NCBI GenBank assembly: GCA_029008875.1
Contig: JAQXJP010000042.1
Location: 18,582-82,581 of the forward strand
DNA length: 64,000 bases
Origin: Lachnospiraceae bacterium
GTDB lineage: Bacteria > Bacillota > Clostridia > Lachnospirales > Lachnospiraceae
Direction of reading: 5' to 3'
Below are positions 7,352 through 15,317 of the stretch, in pieces; position 1 is the first letter of the stretch, and every line of letters starts with the position of its first letter. Under the pieces are notes generated by a model, which worked only from the letters and a program-made list of their open reading frames with translations, made no database searches and was not told where the DNA came from. Position numbers and translations under genes: made by a program.

Positions 7352-9274
7352 ATGAAATTGAAGGGGAAACTAGGACTTGCATTTAGCGGAATCGCTCTGC
7401 TGTGTGTGCTGGCGGTTGGATCTGTGGCGTACAATATGAGTTTTTCCATGGGGATGTCGGATGCGAAGCATACCATGCAGATATCCGCAGATCTGGCAGC
7501 GAAAGAAATCCGCGGAAAAGTGGAGGACTATCTGCGCATGGTGGCAGTGTCCGGAAATGACTCCGTGCTGGCCAATGAGACCAACGATGCGGCTGTCGCC
7601 GCATACATTGACAGTCTGGCGGAAGCGTACGGTTTTACCAGCGGAAATGTGTTGAATTCGGCGGGGGTAAGCCGCAAGGACGGCACAAGTTTTTCGGATC
7701 GGGAGTATGTGCAGGAAGCCCTTGCGGGCAATGTGAATTTTTCCGATTTGACGCTGAGCAAATACACAGGGAAGTATGGATTTAGCGTCGCCTCCCCCAT
7801 CTATACCAACAAGAGGGTGAGCGGCGTGGTATATTACCGGATGGATGTGGATTTTGTCAGTGCGATACTGGACCAGATTGTGGTCAGCGACAACAGCTAT
7901 ACCTTTTTGGTGGATGGCACGGGGCTTGTGATTGTGCATCCGGATCAGACGATGATCGGTACATACAATATCACCGACCCGGAGAATGGGTTGGGGGAAG
8001 CTGCCCAGACCATATTGTCGGGGGAGAACAGCTATACCGGCTTTAACGTGGACGGGGAAAACTATCTGTGCGGATTCAGCCCGGTTGAGGGGACGGATGG
8101 CTGGACCATCGTTGTGTGCGCGCCGGAGGATGACTTTATGGCGCCGATTCTCAATGCTATGAACAGCTTGATTGTCATTGATGTGATTGCACTTGTCATT
8201 GCATTTATTTTTGCCAACATCTTTGCCGGGACAATCGGTGGCTCCGTGAGCCGGGTGAGCGATCAGCTGGCCTCTCTTGCGGTGGGTGACTTGAACCATG
8301 AGATATGTTCCACAAAGCGCAGGGATGAGATTGGAAAATTACAGAACAGTGCCCATGAGTTGCAACAGACATTCCAGCAGATTATTGAGGAGACCAACAC
8401 CATTCTCGGAAGTATGGCGAACTATGATCTGACCAAAGCGGACATGCGGGATTATCCCGGGGACTTCAATCAACTGTCTGTGTCTGTAAACGAGATCAAG
8501 GCAATTTTGGGCAGATTGATCCGAGAGGTTCAGGAGTCGGCATCCTCCGTGGGAATGGGATCCGGGGAGTTGGCGGATGCTGCGGATGCGCTGGCTGCGG
8601 GAACGGTTACTCAGGCTTCCTCCATCAGCCAGCTGGTCAACAATGTGGAAGACATGGCGGAATGCATATCAAGAAATTCCAAAAACGAGGAGCAGGTGGA
8701 AGAGCGCTTGCGGGAACTGGATAGCTTAATCAAGGACGGCGACAGTCAGATGAACCATCTCCGTGTCGTTGTGAAGCAGGTGGAGGCAATGTCTGCGGAC
8801 ATTCAGAATATCATCGGAACCATCGATTCCATTGCGTTCCAGATCAATATTCTCGCACTGAACGCTTCCATTGAGGCGGCACACGCAGGGGAGAGCGGCC
8901 GGGGATTTGCGGTTGTGGCGGATGAAGTGGGATCTCTCGCAACCAAGACCAGCGAGTCTTCCAAGATTACAGCGGATTTGATTACCGGTTGCCTGGAGCA
9001 GATTGAGAATGCTATGACATGCGCCGAGTCCACATCAGAGTGCCTGCGGGACATCGTCCAGAATTCGGATGCAATCTCAACGGCCTTTAAAGATATTGCG
9101 CTGGATACCAAGGAGCAGTCTAAAAAGGCAAGCCGCATTCGCGCCGAGATTGAAAATATCTCCGACGTGGTTCAGACCAACACGGCCACCGCACAGCAGA
9201 CAGCGGCAGCCACGGAGGAACTCTCGGATCAAGCCAAGAACCTGAGCGACCTCATCGCAAAGTTCCAAGTCTAA
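7352..9274 (+). CDS. Methyl-accepting chemotaxis protein with dCache sensor
   Basis: A 640-residue chemoreceptor. Helix 1 spans about residues 7-30, an extracytoplasmic double-Cache sensor about 35-268 (DREYVQEAL, FLVDGTGLVIVHPD and DGWTIVVCAP are Cache signatures), helix 2 about 272-292, a HAMP domain about 293-345, then a second HAMP-like stretch and the long coiled-coil signalling domain. The kinase-control tip is intact (ASIEAAHAGESGRGFAVVADEV, about 510-530). It should sense a small molecule such as an amino acid or carboxylate and steer CheA. It is a single gene with its own promoter and terminator. Confidence 0.93.
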   Translation: MKLKGKLGLAFSGIALLCVLAVGSVAYNMSFSMGMSDAKHTMQISADLAAKEIRGKVEDYLRMVAVSGNDSVLANETNDAAVAAYIDSLAEAYGFTSGNVLNSAGVSRKDGTSFSDREYVQEALAGNVNFSDLTLSKYTGKYGFSVASPIYTNKRVSGVVYYRMDVDFVSAILDQIVVSDNSYTFLVDGTGLVIVHPDQTMIGTYNITDPENGLGEAAQTILSGENSYTGFNVDGENYLCGFSPVEGTDGWTIVVCAPEDDFMAPILNAMNSLIVIDVIALVIAFIFANIFAGTIGGSVSRVSDQLASLAVGDLNHEICSTKRRDEIGKLQNSAHELQQTFQQIIEETNTILGSMANYDLTKADMRDYPGDFNQLSVSVNEIKAILGRLIREVQESASSVGMGSGELADAADALAAGTVTQASSISQLVNNVEDMAECISRNSKNEEQVEERLRELDSLIKDGDSQMNHLRVVVKQVEAMSADIQNIIGTIDSIAFQINILALNASIEAAHAGESGRGFAVVADEVGSLATKTSESSKITADLITGCLEQIENAMTCAESTSECLRDIVQNSDAISTAFKDIALDTKEQSKKASRIRAEIENISDVVQTNTATAQQTAAATEELSDQAKNLSDLIAKFQV

Positions 9275-9284
9275 AACTTCCCAT

Positions 9285-9314
9285 GGGGGCTGTAGAAATA
9301 CAGCCTCCTTTTTT
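9285..9314 (+). terminator. Rho-independent terminator after chemoreceptor
   Basis: GGGGGCTGT and ACAGCCTCC form a nine-pair stem (one G-T) around AGAAAT, followed by a run of T. Confidence 0.85.
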
Positions 9315-9317
9315 ACA

Positions 9318-10160
9318 CTACAATTCTTTTTCGGTGCGGGCGGTGTAGACGTTGTAGAAGGTGGCGGACACCAACACAATGACGGCTCCGATCAGGCTGA
9401 TACCTCCTATGGTCTCCCCATAGAATACAGCTACCAGAATGGGGTTCAGGATGGGCTCAATCATGGAGATTAGCGAGGCTCCCACAGGCGGGACCGTGTC
9501 CAATCCTTTGGATAGGAAGATGTACGCCAATCCAATTTGGACAAATCCCAGAAGGAGGACGCTGAACAGGTTGGTTGCGGTTATGGTACTCTCATGGAAA
9601 TAGAAGGGAATTCCGATGAGAAAGTTCAGCCCAAAGGAAAGGAGTGCTGAGGATTCAAAATCGGAATTCGGCATTTTTTTGATGAGGAAAACCACCGCAT
9701 ATAAAACCCCGGATAATAAGGCCAACAAATTGCCAATCATTCCCGCCGTGGACAGATTATCAAAGAAGAAAAAGAGAATCCCCACAAAGGAGGCAACGGC
9801 GGTGAGAATGGATAATCGATCCGGCCTCTTTTTCCAAAAAATCCAAAGCATCAGGATAATGTAGATTGGGAGCGTAAATTGCAGGACAATTGCGTTTGCC
9901 GCAGAGGTGAGTTTGTTGGCAATCACAAAGGTTGCGGTCATTCCCGTGTTGGCCAGGGCTCCCAAAACCACGGTTTTGTTGTACACGAATTTGTGTCCGA
10001 GATGACGAAAATACAAAAAGAATATCAGGAAAGCAAAAATGGAACGAATTCCGTTGATGGTCATGGAGGACCAGGAATTTATTTTAATGAGAAGGCCGCC
10101 GGTGGCAAAGCAAACGGCGGATAGGAGAACGAAAAGGTACCCTTTGTTTTGTTGGTTCAT
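9318..10160 (-). CDS. EamA/DMT-family transporter
   Basis: A 280-residue protein of about ten transmembrane segments with two EamA repeats. GYLFVLLSAVCFATGGLLIKI is the typical first helix and ASLISMIEPILNPILVAVFYGE the typical family end. It is transcribed towards the chemoreceptor and shares a 173-base divergent promoter region with the thioredoxin operon. The substrate is unknown. It is not a close copy of the other DMT exporter at 1900-2817. Confidence 0.88.
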   Translation of the reverse strand: MNQQNKGYLFVLLSAVCFATGGLLIKINSWSSMTINGIRSIFAFLIFFLYFRHLGHKFVYNKTVVLGALANTGMTATFVIANKLTSAANAIVLQFTLPIYIILMLWIFWKKRPDRLSILTAVASFVGILFFFFDNLSTAGMIGNLLALLSGVLYAVVFLIKKMPNSDFESSALLSFGLNFLIGIPFYFHESTITATNLFSVLLLGFVQIGLAYIFLSKGLDTVPPVGASLISMIEPILNPILVAVFYGETIGGISLIGAVIVLVSATFYNVYTARTEKEL

Positions 10161-10228
10161 GAAAGTAAAACTCCTTTGTATAAATTCCCATAATTATAGC
10201 ATGATAATATCAAACAGGCAAAAAAGTG

Positions 10229-10256
10229 TTGACAGAAAAAATAAATTGTGTAAAAT
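10229..10256 (+). promoter_or_regulatory. Promoter of the thioredoxin operon
   Basis: TTGACA at 10229-10234, a 16-base spacer and TAAAAT at 10251-10256. An inverted repeat covers the -10 (see next entry). Confidence 0.65.
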
Positions 10257-10279
10257 CTAATTACAAAGATTGTGCACAA
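10249..10279. promoter_or_regulatory. Candidate MarR/OhrR operators
   Basis: Two palindromes lie at and just after the -10: TGTAAAATCTAATTACA (10249-10265) and TTGTGCACAA (10270-10279). MarR-family repressors bind such symmetric AT-rich sites and an OhrR-like gene is third in this operon, so autoregulation is the simplest reading. This is inference. Confidence 0.4.
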
Positions 10280-10333
10280 CCTAATAGCAAACAATTCAAA
10301 GGATAATGTCAAAGAGAGAGCGGGGAATCATGT

Positions 10334-11203
10334 ATGGACAGATTCGACATTGCGATTGTGGGGAGCGGACCGGGAGGGGTTTCCGCAGCCATCACTGCCA
10401 AGATTCGGAAAAAGAGCATTCTTTTTCTCGGGAAAAAGAATTTGAGCGAAAAAGTGTATATGGCCCATCGGATACTGAATTACCCGGGGCTTGCCAATAT
10501 TTCCGGGGAGGATCTGGGCAGAGCCTATGAGAAGCAACTGGACTCTCTGGGGATTGAGATTACGGAGAGGCAGGTGAGTGGGGTCTATTCCATGGGCAAT
10601 TACTTCGGAATACAGGCGGAGGGAGAGATGTACGAGGCTTCCACGGTCATCCTGGCAACCGGAATGTCCAACAGGAAACTCCTGGAGGGGGAGAATGTGT
10701 TTCTCGGAAGAGGGGTGAGCTATTGCGCCACCTGCGATGCACAGTTCTACCGGGGCAAGAAAATCGCGGTGGTGGGACAGACTGCGGAGGCGGAGCCGGA
10801 GGTGGCCTTTTTGGCTGAGGTGGCCGGCGAGGTGCTGTACTTTCCGGAATATGAGGAGGAGTTGGAAAGCCTGTCTTCCCTCGACAATGTCTCCGTTCTT
10901 CGGGAGAGGGCAGTACGGATTCAGGGCGGCTTTCGTGCGGAAGCACTTGTCACGGAGGAAAACCGCTATGAGGTGGACGGCATATTTTTGCTGAGGGAAA
11001 CTATTGCCGCAGAGCAGTTGGTTCCGGGATTGGCCATGGATGGCAATCACATTGCGGTCAATCTGCAGATGGAGACAAATCTGCCTGGATGTTTTGCCTG
11101 CGGGGATGTGGCGGGCAAACCTTACCAGTATATCAAGGCTGCCGGCCAGGGAAATGTGGCTGCGCTGTCCGCGGTGGATTATCTGAACAAAAACAAATTA
11201 TAA
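10334..11203 (+). CDS. Thioredoxin-reductase-like flavoprotein, probably ferredoxin-dependent (FFTR type)
   Basis: A 289-residue FAD protein with the thioredoxin reductase fold: FAD motif GSGPGG near residue 10, redox pair CATC (SYCATCDAQ) near 133, and the C-terminal FAD motif FACGDVAGKPYQ. The NADPH subdomain is degenerate: the GGGxSA loop reads VVGQTAEAE and the basic HRRxxxRA motif is absent. Known clostridial ferredoxin-dependent flavin thioredoxin reductases share this loss and this short length, so NADPH is probably not the donor. The next gene, 16 bases on, is a thioredoxin, its likely substrate. Annotation as plain trxB would mislead. Confidence 0.8.
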   Translation: MDRFDIAIVGSGPGGVSAAITAKIRKKSILFLGKKNLSEKVYMAHRILNYPGLANISGEDLGRAYEKQLDSLGIEITERQVSGVYSMGNYFGIQAEGEMYEASTVILATGMSNRKLLEGENVFLGRGVSYCATCDAQFYRGKKIAVVGQTAEAEPEVAFLAEVAGEVLYFPEYEEELESLSSLDNVSVLRERAVRIQGGFRAEALVTEENRYEVDGIFLLRETIAAEQLVPGLAMDGNHIAVNLQMETNLPGCFACGDVAGKPYQYIKAAGQGNVAALSAVDYLNKNKL

Positions 11204-11219
11204 TCAGGAGGAAATAATT

Positions 11220-11531
11220 ATGGTAACAAAGATTCACAACAACGATTTACAGGAAGCAAAAGGCAGCAAGGTGGCAGTGGTGGATTTTTCCGCACAGTGG
11301 TGCGGACCCTGTAACATGCTTGCGCCGATCATGGAAGAATTGTCGGAAGAACTGGAGGGCAAAGCCGCCGTATTCGGCGTAGATGTGGATGAGAATCCCG
11401 CCCTTGCACAGGAGTATCGCATTATGAACATTCCGGCGGTGGCAATTTTGAAGGACGGACAGTTGGTGGACATGTCTGTGGGATTTAAGCCCAAGGCTGC
11501 CATGCAGGAATGGATTGAGAAGTATCTGTAG
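11220..11531 (+). CDS. trxA: Thioredoxin
   Basis: A 103-residue thioredoxin with the active-site WCGPC (SAQWCGPCNM, residues about 28-37) and the cis-proline segment NIPAVAILKDGQ. It reduces protein disulfides in the cytosol and is itself reduced by the flavoprotein encoded just upstream. The ribosome site AGGAGG precedes the start. It is the second gene of the redox operon. Confidence 0.95.
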   Translation: MVTKIHNNDLQEAKGSKVAVVDFSAQWCGPCNMLAPIMEELSEELEGKAAVFGVDVDENPALAQEYRIMNIPAVAILKDGQLVDMSVGFKPKAAMQEWIEKYL

Positions 11532-11561
11532 TTCACCAAAAAAGAAAATGAGGAAATGGTT

Positions 11562-11990
11562 ATGGAACCGGATTATGAATGTTTAAAACTGGAAAATCAA
11601 TTATGTTTTCCCCTCTATGCCTGCGCAAAAGAAATCGTGCGCAGGTATAAGCCGTTTTTGGATCAGTTGGATCTGACTTATACCCAGTATATTGCCATGA
11701 TGGTTCTGTGGGAGCACAAGAAACTTCATGTGAAAGAAATGGGTGAGTTGCTGTACCTGGATTCCGGTACCCTCACGCCGGTGTTGAAGAAGCTGGAGGG
11801 AAAGGGTTACCTGACCAGGGATCGGGATAAAAAGGATGAGCGGGTCCTAAATGTCATCATCACCAAAGAGGGGGAACTGCTCCGGGAGAAGGCGGCAGGG
11901 ATTCCGGCTCAGATGGCGGGATGTGTAAAGCTGGATCCGGAAGAGGCTGCGGAATTATATCGATTATTGCACAAAATTTTGGGGGCATAG
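11562..11990 (+). CDS. MarR/OhrR-family redox-sensing regulator
   Basis: A winged-helix regulator of about 142 residues. The N-terminus LENQLCFPLYACAKEIVRRYKPFLDQLDLTYTQY matches OhrR proteins, whose reactive cysteine sits exactly in the NQLCF context. The recognition region is LLYLDSGTLTPVLKKLEGKGYLTR and the wing is DRDKKDERVLNV. The start at 11562 is preferred to 11556 because GAGGA has proper spacing only to the second ATG. It probably senses organic peroxide or disulfide stress and represses the operon; two palindromes lie at the operon promoter. Its stop overlaps the next start by one base. Confidence 0.85.
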   Translation: MEPDYECLKLENQLCFPLYACAKEIVRRYKPFLDQLDLTYTQYIAMMVLWEHKKLHVKEMGELLYLDSGTLTPVLKKLEGKGYLTRDRDKKDERVLNVIITKEGELLREKAAGIPAQMAGCVKLDPEEAAELYRLLHKILGA

Positions 11991-13228
11991 TGAAGACGGA
12001 AATCGGAGTTGAATTTACCGTACAGGATAGGAAAAAGCGTACCATATATATACCGCAGATGCTGGAATACCACTCGCGCTTTTTGCAGGCTGCATTTGAG
12101 AAAAACGGATACCGGTTTGGAACGCTGCACAGCGACAAGCCCCCGCGCAGTGACGCTCTGCGCTACATCAGCAACGACTATTGTTATCCCAGCGTGCTGA
12201 TTGTGGGGCAGATGATTGAAATGCTGCGCAAGAGTGAAAATACGGACACCATCGCATTCATGGAACCACAGGCGGGAGGCTCCTGCCGCGCGGGCAACAT
12301 CTATCACACCATCGTTGAGGTGGTGGAAAAGCTTGGCTATGAGGTGCCGGTGCTCAGCCTAAACTTCCGCGGGCAGGAGAAACACAGCGGTTTTCATGTC
12401 ACGCCGGGACTTGTAAACAGCGCGGCAACAGCAGTGTGCTGCGGAGATTTGCTGATGATGTTGTACCAGCAGACGAAGCCCTACGAGAAGCACCCGGGGG
12501 AGACGGACCGCGTGTACCGCCGGGTGGAGCAACTCATTTATGAAAAGCTTCGCAGGGGCGGTTGCAGGCGAACAGCCCTGTATCGCACCATGCTGGAACG
12601 GTTCAAAGAGGTTGAGTGCTGCGAAAAAGGTTCAAAGCAGCGCCGCGGAATACAGAAGGTAGGTGTGGCCGGGGAAATCTACATCAAGTTTTCCTCTATA
12701 GGCAACAACAATCTGGAGCGTTATCTGCGGGAGCAGCACTGTGAGCCCTATTTTGGCGGGTTTCTGAATTACTGTATTTTTGTGGCCGACTGCGAAAAGC
12801 GGATGACCCTGCTGGAGCATCCCGGCAAATTGCCGGAGGCGGGATTTGATCAAGTGATTGCGCTGATGGAGCATTTGCAAAAACAAATGTATCGCGTTGT
12901 GTGGGAGGACGGAACCTACATGACGGATTTCCTCTTTTCAGAACTGAAGGCGAAGTTGGACGGCATCATCTCCACAGACTGCGTCACCGGAGATGGATGG
13001 CTGGTTGCGGCGGAGGTGGTTCAGGCCATCGAGAAGGGTGCAAAAACCGTGTTGATTGTGCATCCTTTCGGCTGCCTGGTAAGCCATGTGTGTGAGCGTG
13101 GAATCTTAAGAAAACTCAAGGAGCGGTACAAGGACATCAGTATTCAGACTATCGAATACGACTATGACTCCAGCGACACACTGCGGGAGAGCAGAATCCT
13201 TATGGCACTCCAGACAAACGGAGGATAA
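11990..13228 (+). CDS. COG3581-type protein related to the 2-hydroxyacyl-CoA dehydratase activase family
   Basis: A 412-residue protein matching the C-terminal part of the large CoA-activase/2-hydroxyglutaryl-CoA dehydratase-like proteins (COG3581 branch): RTIYIPQMLEYHSRFLQAAFEKNGY, EPQAGGSCRAGNIYH and HPFGCLVSHVCERG. Conserved cysteines in CYPS, GSCRAGN, FGCL and VCERG could bind an Fe-S cluster. The usual N-terminal ASKHA activase part is not here. The GTG start overlaps the regulator stop, with GGGGG upstream, so it is cotranslated with the redox genes. No substrate is known for this subfamily. Confidence 0.7.
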   Translation: MKTEIGVEFTVQDRKKRTIYIPQMLEYHSRFLQAAFEKNGYRFGTLHSDKPPRSDALRYISNDYCYPSVLIVGQMIEMLRKSENTDTIAFMEPQAGGSCRAGNIYHTIVEVVEKLGYEVPVLSLNFRGQEKHSGFHVTPGLVNSAATAVCCGDLLMMLYQQTKPYEKHPGETDRVYRRVEQLIYEKLRRGGCRRTALYRTMLERFKEVECCEKGSKQRRGIQKVGVAGEIYIKFSSIGNNNLERYLREQHCEPYFGGFLNYCIFVADCEKRMTLLEHPGKLPEAGFDQVIALMEHLQKQMYRVVWEDGTYMTDFLFSELKAKLDGIISTDCVTGDGWLVAAEVVQAIEKGAKTVLIVHPFGCLVSHVCERGILRKLKERYKDISIQTIEYDYDSSDTLRESRILMALQTNGG

Positions 13229-13279
13229 AATGGAATAGTACATCTCCCCGGAGAATAAACTACCAGGGGGTGATTGATT

Positions 13280-13753
13280 ATGAGAAAAAAGTGTAAGGTA
13301 TATGTGGGGTGCATTTTGTTGGTGGAAGCACTGGGAGCTTTGACCGGCTATTTTTTGCAAAGCGGGATTGACTACTACAACGCCAATGTGGTAAAACCGC
13401 CGTTTGCTCCGCCGTCGGCGTTGTTTCCCATCGTCTGGACCGTTCTCTATGCCCTGATGGGCTACGGGCTTGCCAGAATTCTGAGGGAGGAACCATTTGA
13501 ACAAAAGACCAAGTGTGTGATTCTTTTTATCATCCAATTGTTTTTAAATCTTTTGTGGTGTTTTATCTTTTTCGGAAAGCAGGAATTCGGACTGGCATTT
13601 TTTGTTCTGGTGGCACTCTGGCTTGCCATCTGGCTTATGTTCTTTGCATGGAAGGAGGCGGATAAGACGGCGGCCTACCTTCAAATTCCATACCTGCTCT
13701 GGGTTACATACGCGGGTTATCTGAACTTCATGATTCGCATTTTCAATCCATGA
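13280..13753 (+). CDS. TspO/MBR-family membrane protein
   Basis: A 157-residue five-helix protein of the TspO family. The diagnostic stretch KPPFAPPSALFPIVWTVLYALMGYG is present, as is WCFIFFGKQEFGLAFFVLVALWL. Family members bind porphyrins and related ligands in the membrane and are tied to stress signalling. The ATG at 13280 is chosen for the GGGGGTG ribosome site. It lies 51 bases after the redox operon, possibly as its last gene. Confidence 0.92.
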   Translation: MRKKCKVYVGCILLVEALGALTGYFLQSGIDYYNANVVKPPFAPPSALFPIVWTVLYALMGYGLARILREEPFEQKTKCVILFIIQLFLNLLWCFIFFGKQEFGLAFFVLVALWLAIWLMFFAWKEADKTAAYLQIPYLLWVTYAGYLNFMIRIFNP

Positions 13754-13763
13754 CATCAGATAC

Positions 13764-13792
13764 AGGGGCTGCAAAATGCAGTCTCTTTTTTT
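13764..13792 (+). terminator. Terminator after tspO
   Basis: AGGGGCTGC and GCAGTCTCT form a stem (two G-T pairs) around AAAAT and are followed by a T run. Confidence 0.75.
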
Positions 13793-13803
13793 ATCCCCCC
13801 AAA

Positions 13804-13814
13804 TATGGTAAAAT
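13804..13814 (+). promoter_or_regulatory. Extended -10 promoter (threonine aldolase)
   Basis: TATGGTAAAAT carries the extended -10 pattern TG-N-TAAAAT with no -35 hexamer at the right distance. The same 11 bases occur at 14919 and 28894. Confidence 0.45.
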
Positions 13815-13850
13815 TGTTGTTAAATTATGAAAAAGGAAAGGGATAGACGG

Positions 13851-14876
13851 ATGTTGTCATTTGAATGTGATTATAACCATGGTGCCTGCAAGGAGATTCT
13901 TGACCGACTTGCGGCAGAAAATGAAAATGCCTATTGCGGCTATGGGGAGGATGAAATCTGCAATAGGGCGAAGGAAAAGATAAGAGCGGCGTGCGGCTGC
14001 CCGGAGGCGGACGTGTATTTTGCGGTGGGCGGAACCCAAACCAACCAGCTGGTGATCGACACCGCACTGGCAAATTACGAGGGGGTCATCGCGGCAACCA
14101 CCGGACATGTCAGTGCTCACGAGGCGGGTGCTATCGAGTTTACCGGGCATAAGGTGCTACAGCTTCCGGGGCATGAGGGAAAGATTGACGCCGGGGAATT
14201 GGATGCGTGGATCAAAAATTTCTGGGAGGAGGACACAACGGAACACATGGTGTTCCCGGGAATGGTATATATCTCATACCCAACGGAATACGGGACCGTG
14301 TATACAAGAGAGGAGATGGAGGCAATCTCAAAAGTGTGCCATGCACACGGGATTCCCCTTTACCTGGATGGCGCCAGACTTGGATATGGATTAATGAGCG
14401 AAGCCTGCGACCTGACGCTTCAGGATATTGCCCGTCTGTGTGATATCTTCTACATCGGAGGTACCAAGGTGGGTGCGCTGTTCGGGGAGGCAATCGTCTA
14501 TACGGGACGCAAAGCTCCCGCTCATTTTGTGGCGCAGACCAAGCAACACGGGGCACTCCTTGCCAAGGGATGGCTTCTGGGGCTGCAGTTTGATACCCTG
14601 TTTACCGATGAACTGTATTTTTCCATCAGCGGGCACGCCATCCGCCAGGCCAAGGTGCTGAAAAAAGCCTTGAAGGAAAAGGGATACTCCTTCTTTATCG
14701 ATTCTCCCACCAACCAGATTTTTGTGATTCTGGAGAATGAGAGACTGGAGCAACTGAAAAAAGAAGTGAATTGCAGCGTGTGGGAAAAGTACGACGATGC
14801 ACATACCGTAGTGCGCTTTGCCACAAGCTGGGCAACCACGGATGAGGAACTTGAGCAGTTGATCTCCCTCTTATAG
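13851..14876 (+). CDS. ltaE: Low-specificity L-threonine aldolase (beta-eliminating lyase family)
   Basis: A 341-residue PLP enzyme of the threonine aldolase family, which splits threonine or allo-threonine to glycine and acetaldehyde. Seen: FECDYNHGACKEIL at the start, GGTQTNQLVIDTAL, TGHVSAHEAGAIEFTGHKV, YLDGARLGYGL and the PLP-lysine motif IGGTKVGALFGEA. The start at 13851 (MLSFECDYNHG) fits the family N-terminus and the upstream AAAGGAAAGGG; the earlier ATG at 13827 has no ribosome site. It is a single gene. Confidence 0.9.
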   Translation: MLSFECDYNHGACKEILDRLAAENENAYCGYGEDEICNRAKEKIRAACGCPEADVYFAVGGTQTNQLVIDTALANYEGVIAATTGHVSAHEAGAIEFTGHKVLQLPGHEGKIDAGELDAWIKNFWEEDTTEHMVFPGMVYISYPTEYGTVYTREEMEAISKVCHAHGIPLYLDGARLGYGLMSEACDLTLQDIARLCDIFYIGGTKVGALFGEAIVYTGRKAPAHFVAQTKQHGALLAKGWLLGLQFDTLFTDELYFSISGHAIRQAKVLKKALKEKGYSFFIDSPTNQIFVILENERLEQLKKEVNCSVWEKYDDAHTVVRFATSWATTDEELEQLISLL

Positions 14877-14918
14877 GATGTGCAAAATTACCAAAATATG
14901 TATATTTTTTGTAAAGTT

Positions 14919-14929
14919 TATGGTAAAAT
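14919..14929 (+). promoter_or_regulatory. Extended -10 promoter (RyR / EIIC-EAL operon)
   Basis: TATGGTAAAAT, identical to the element before the threonine aldolase and tandem-PAS genes. A small hairpin (CCGGCA 14967-14972 with TGCCGG 14979-14984) lies in the leader. Confidence 0.45.
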
Positions 14930-15001
14930 AGCCTTGAATATTATGAAAACGAAATAAAAAAGGAATCCGGCAGAGGTTTGCCGGGTGAAGTAGGAGCTGT
15001 T

Positions 15002-15289
15002 ATGAAACAATATGTACCACATCCGATGGATACCTCGGATATCGAATTGGGGCAGGATATCGTGGAACTGGGAGAATTGCTGGCTCGGAACACGCATGAG
15101 GTATGGGCACAGTCGAGAGTAGAGCAGGGATGGGTTTTCGGAGAGAAAAGGGATGATGTGAGACGCGAAACACCCTGCCTGGTAGAGTATGAGGAACTCT
15201 CGGAAGAGGAGAAGGATTACGATCGCCACACGGCTATGGAGACACTGAAGGTTATTGTGAAATTAGGATATAAAATAACGCGGGATTAG
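15002..15289 (+). CDS. Stand-alone RyR-domain protein
   Basis: A 95-residue protein that is almost entirely one RyR domain, the module first seen repeated in ryanodine receptors: YVPHPMDTSDIEL, LARNTHEVWAQSRVEQGW, RRETPCLVEYEELSEEEKDYDRHTAMETLKVIVKLGY. The AGGAG ribosome site fixes the start. It ends 28 bases before the EIIC-EAL gene, so the two form a likely operon. Bacterial RyR domains have been proposed to bind nucleotide-type ligands; the pairing with a c-di-GMP phosphodiesterase is suggestive but not proof. Confidence 0.85.
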   Translation: MKQYVPHPMDTSDIELGQDIVELGELLARNTHEVWAQSRVEQGWVFGEKRDDVRRETPCLVEYEELSEEEKDYDRHTAMETLKVIVKLGYKITRD

Positions 15290-15317
15290 TTTGGGGAAGG
15301 GGTATTAGGTAAAGATA

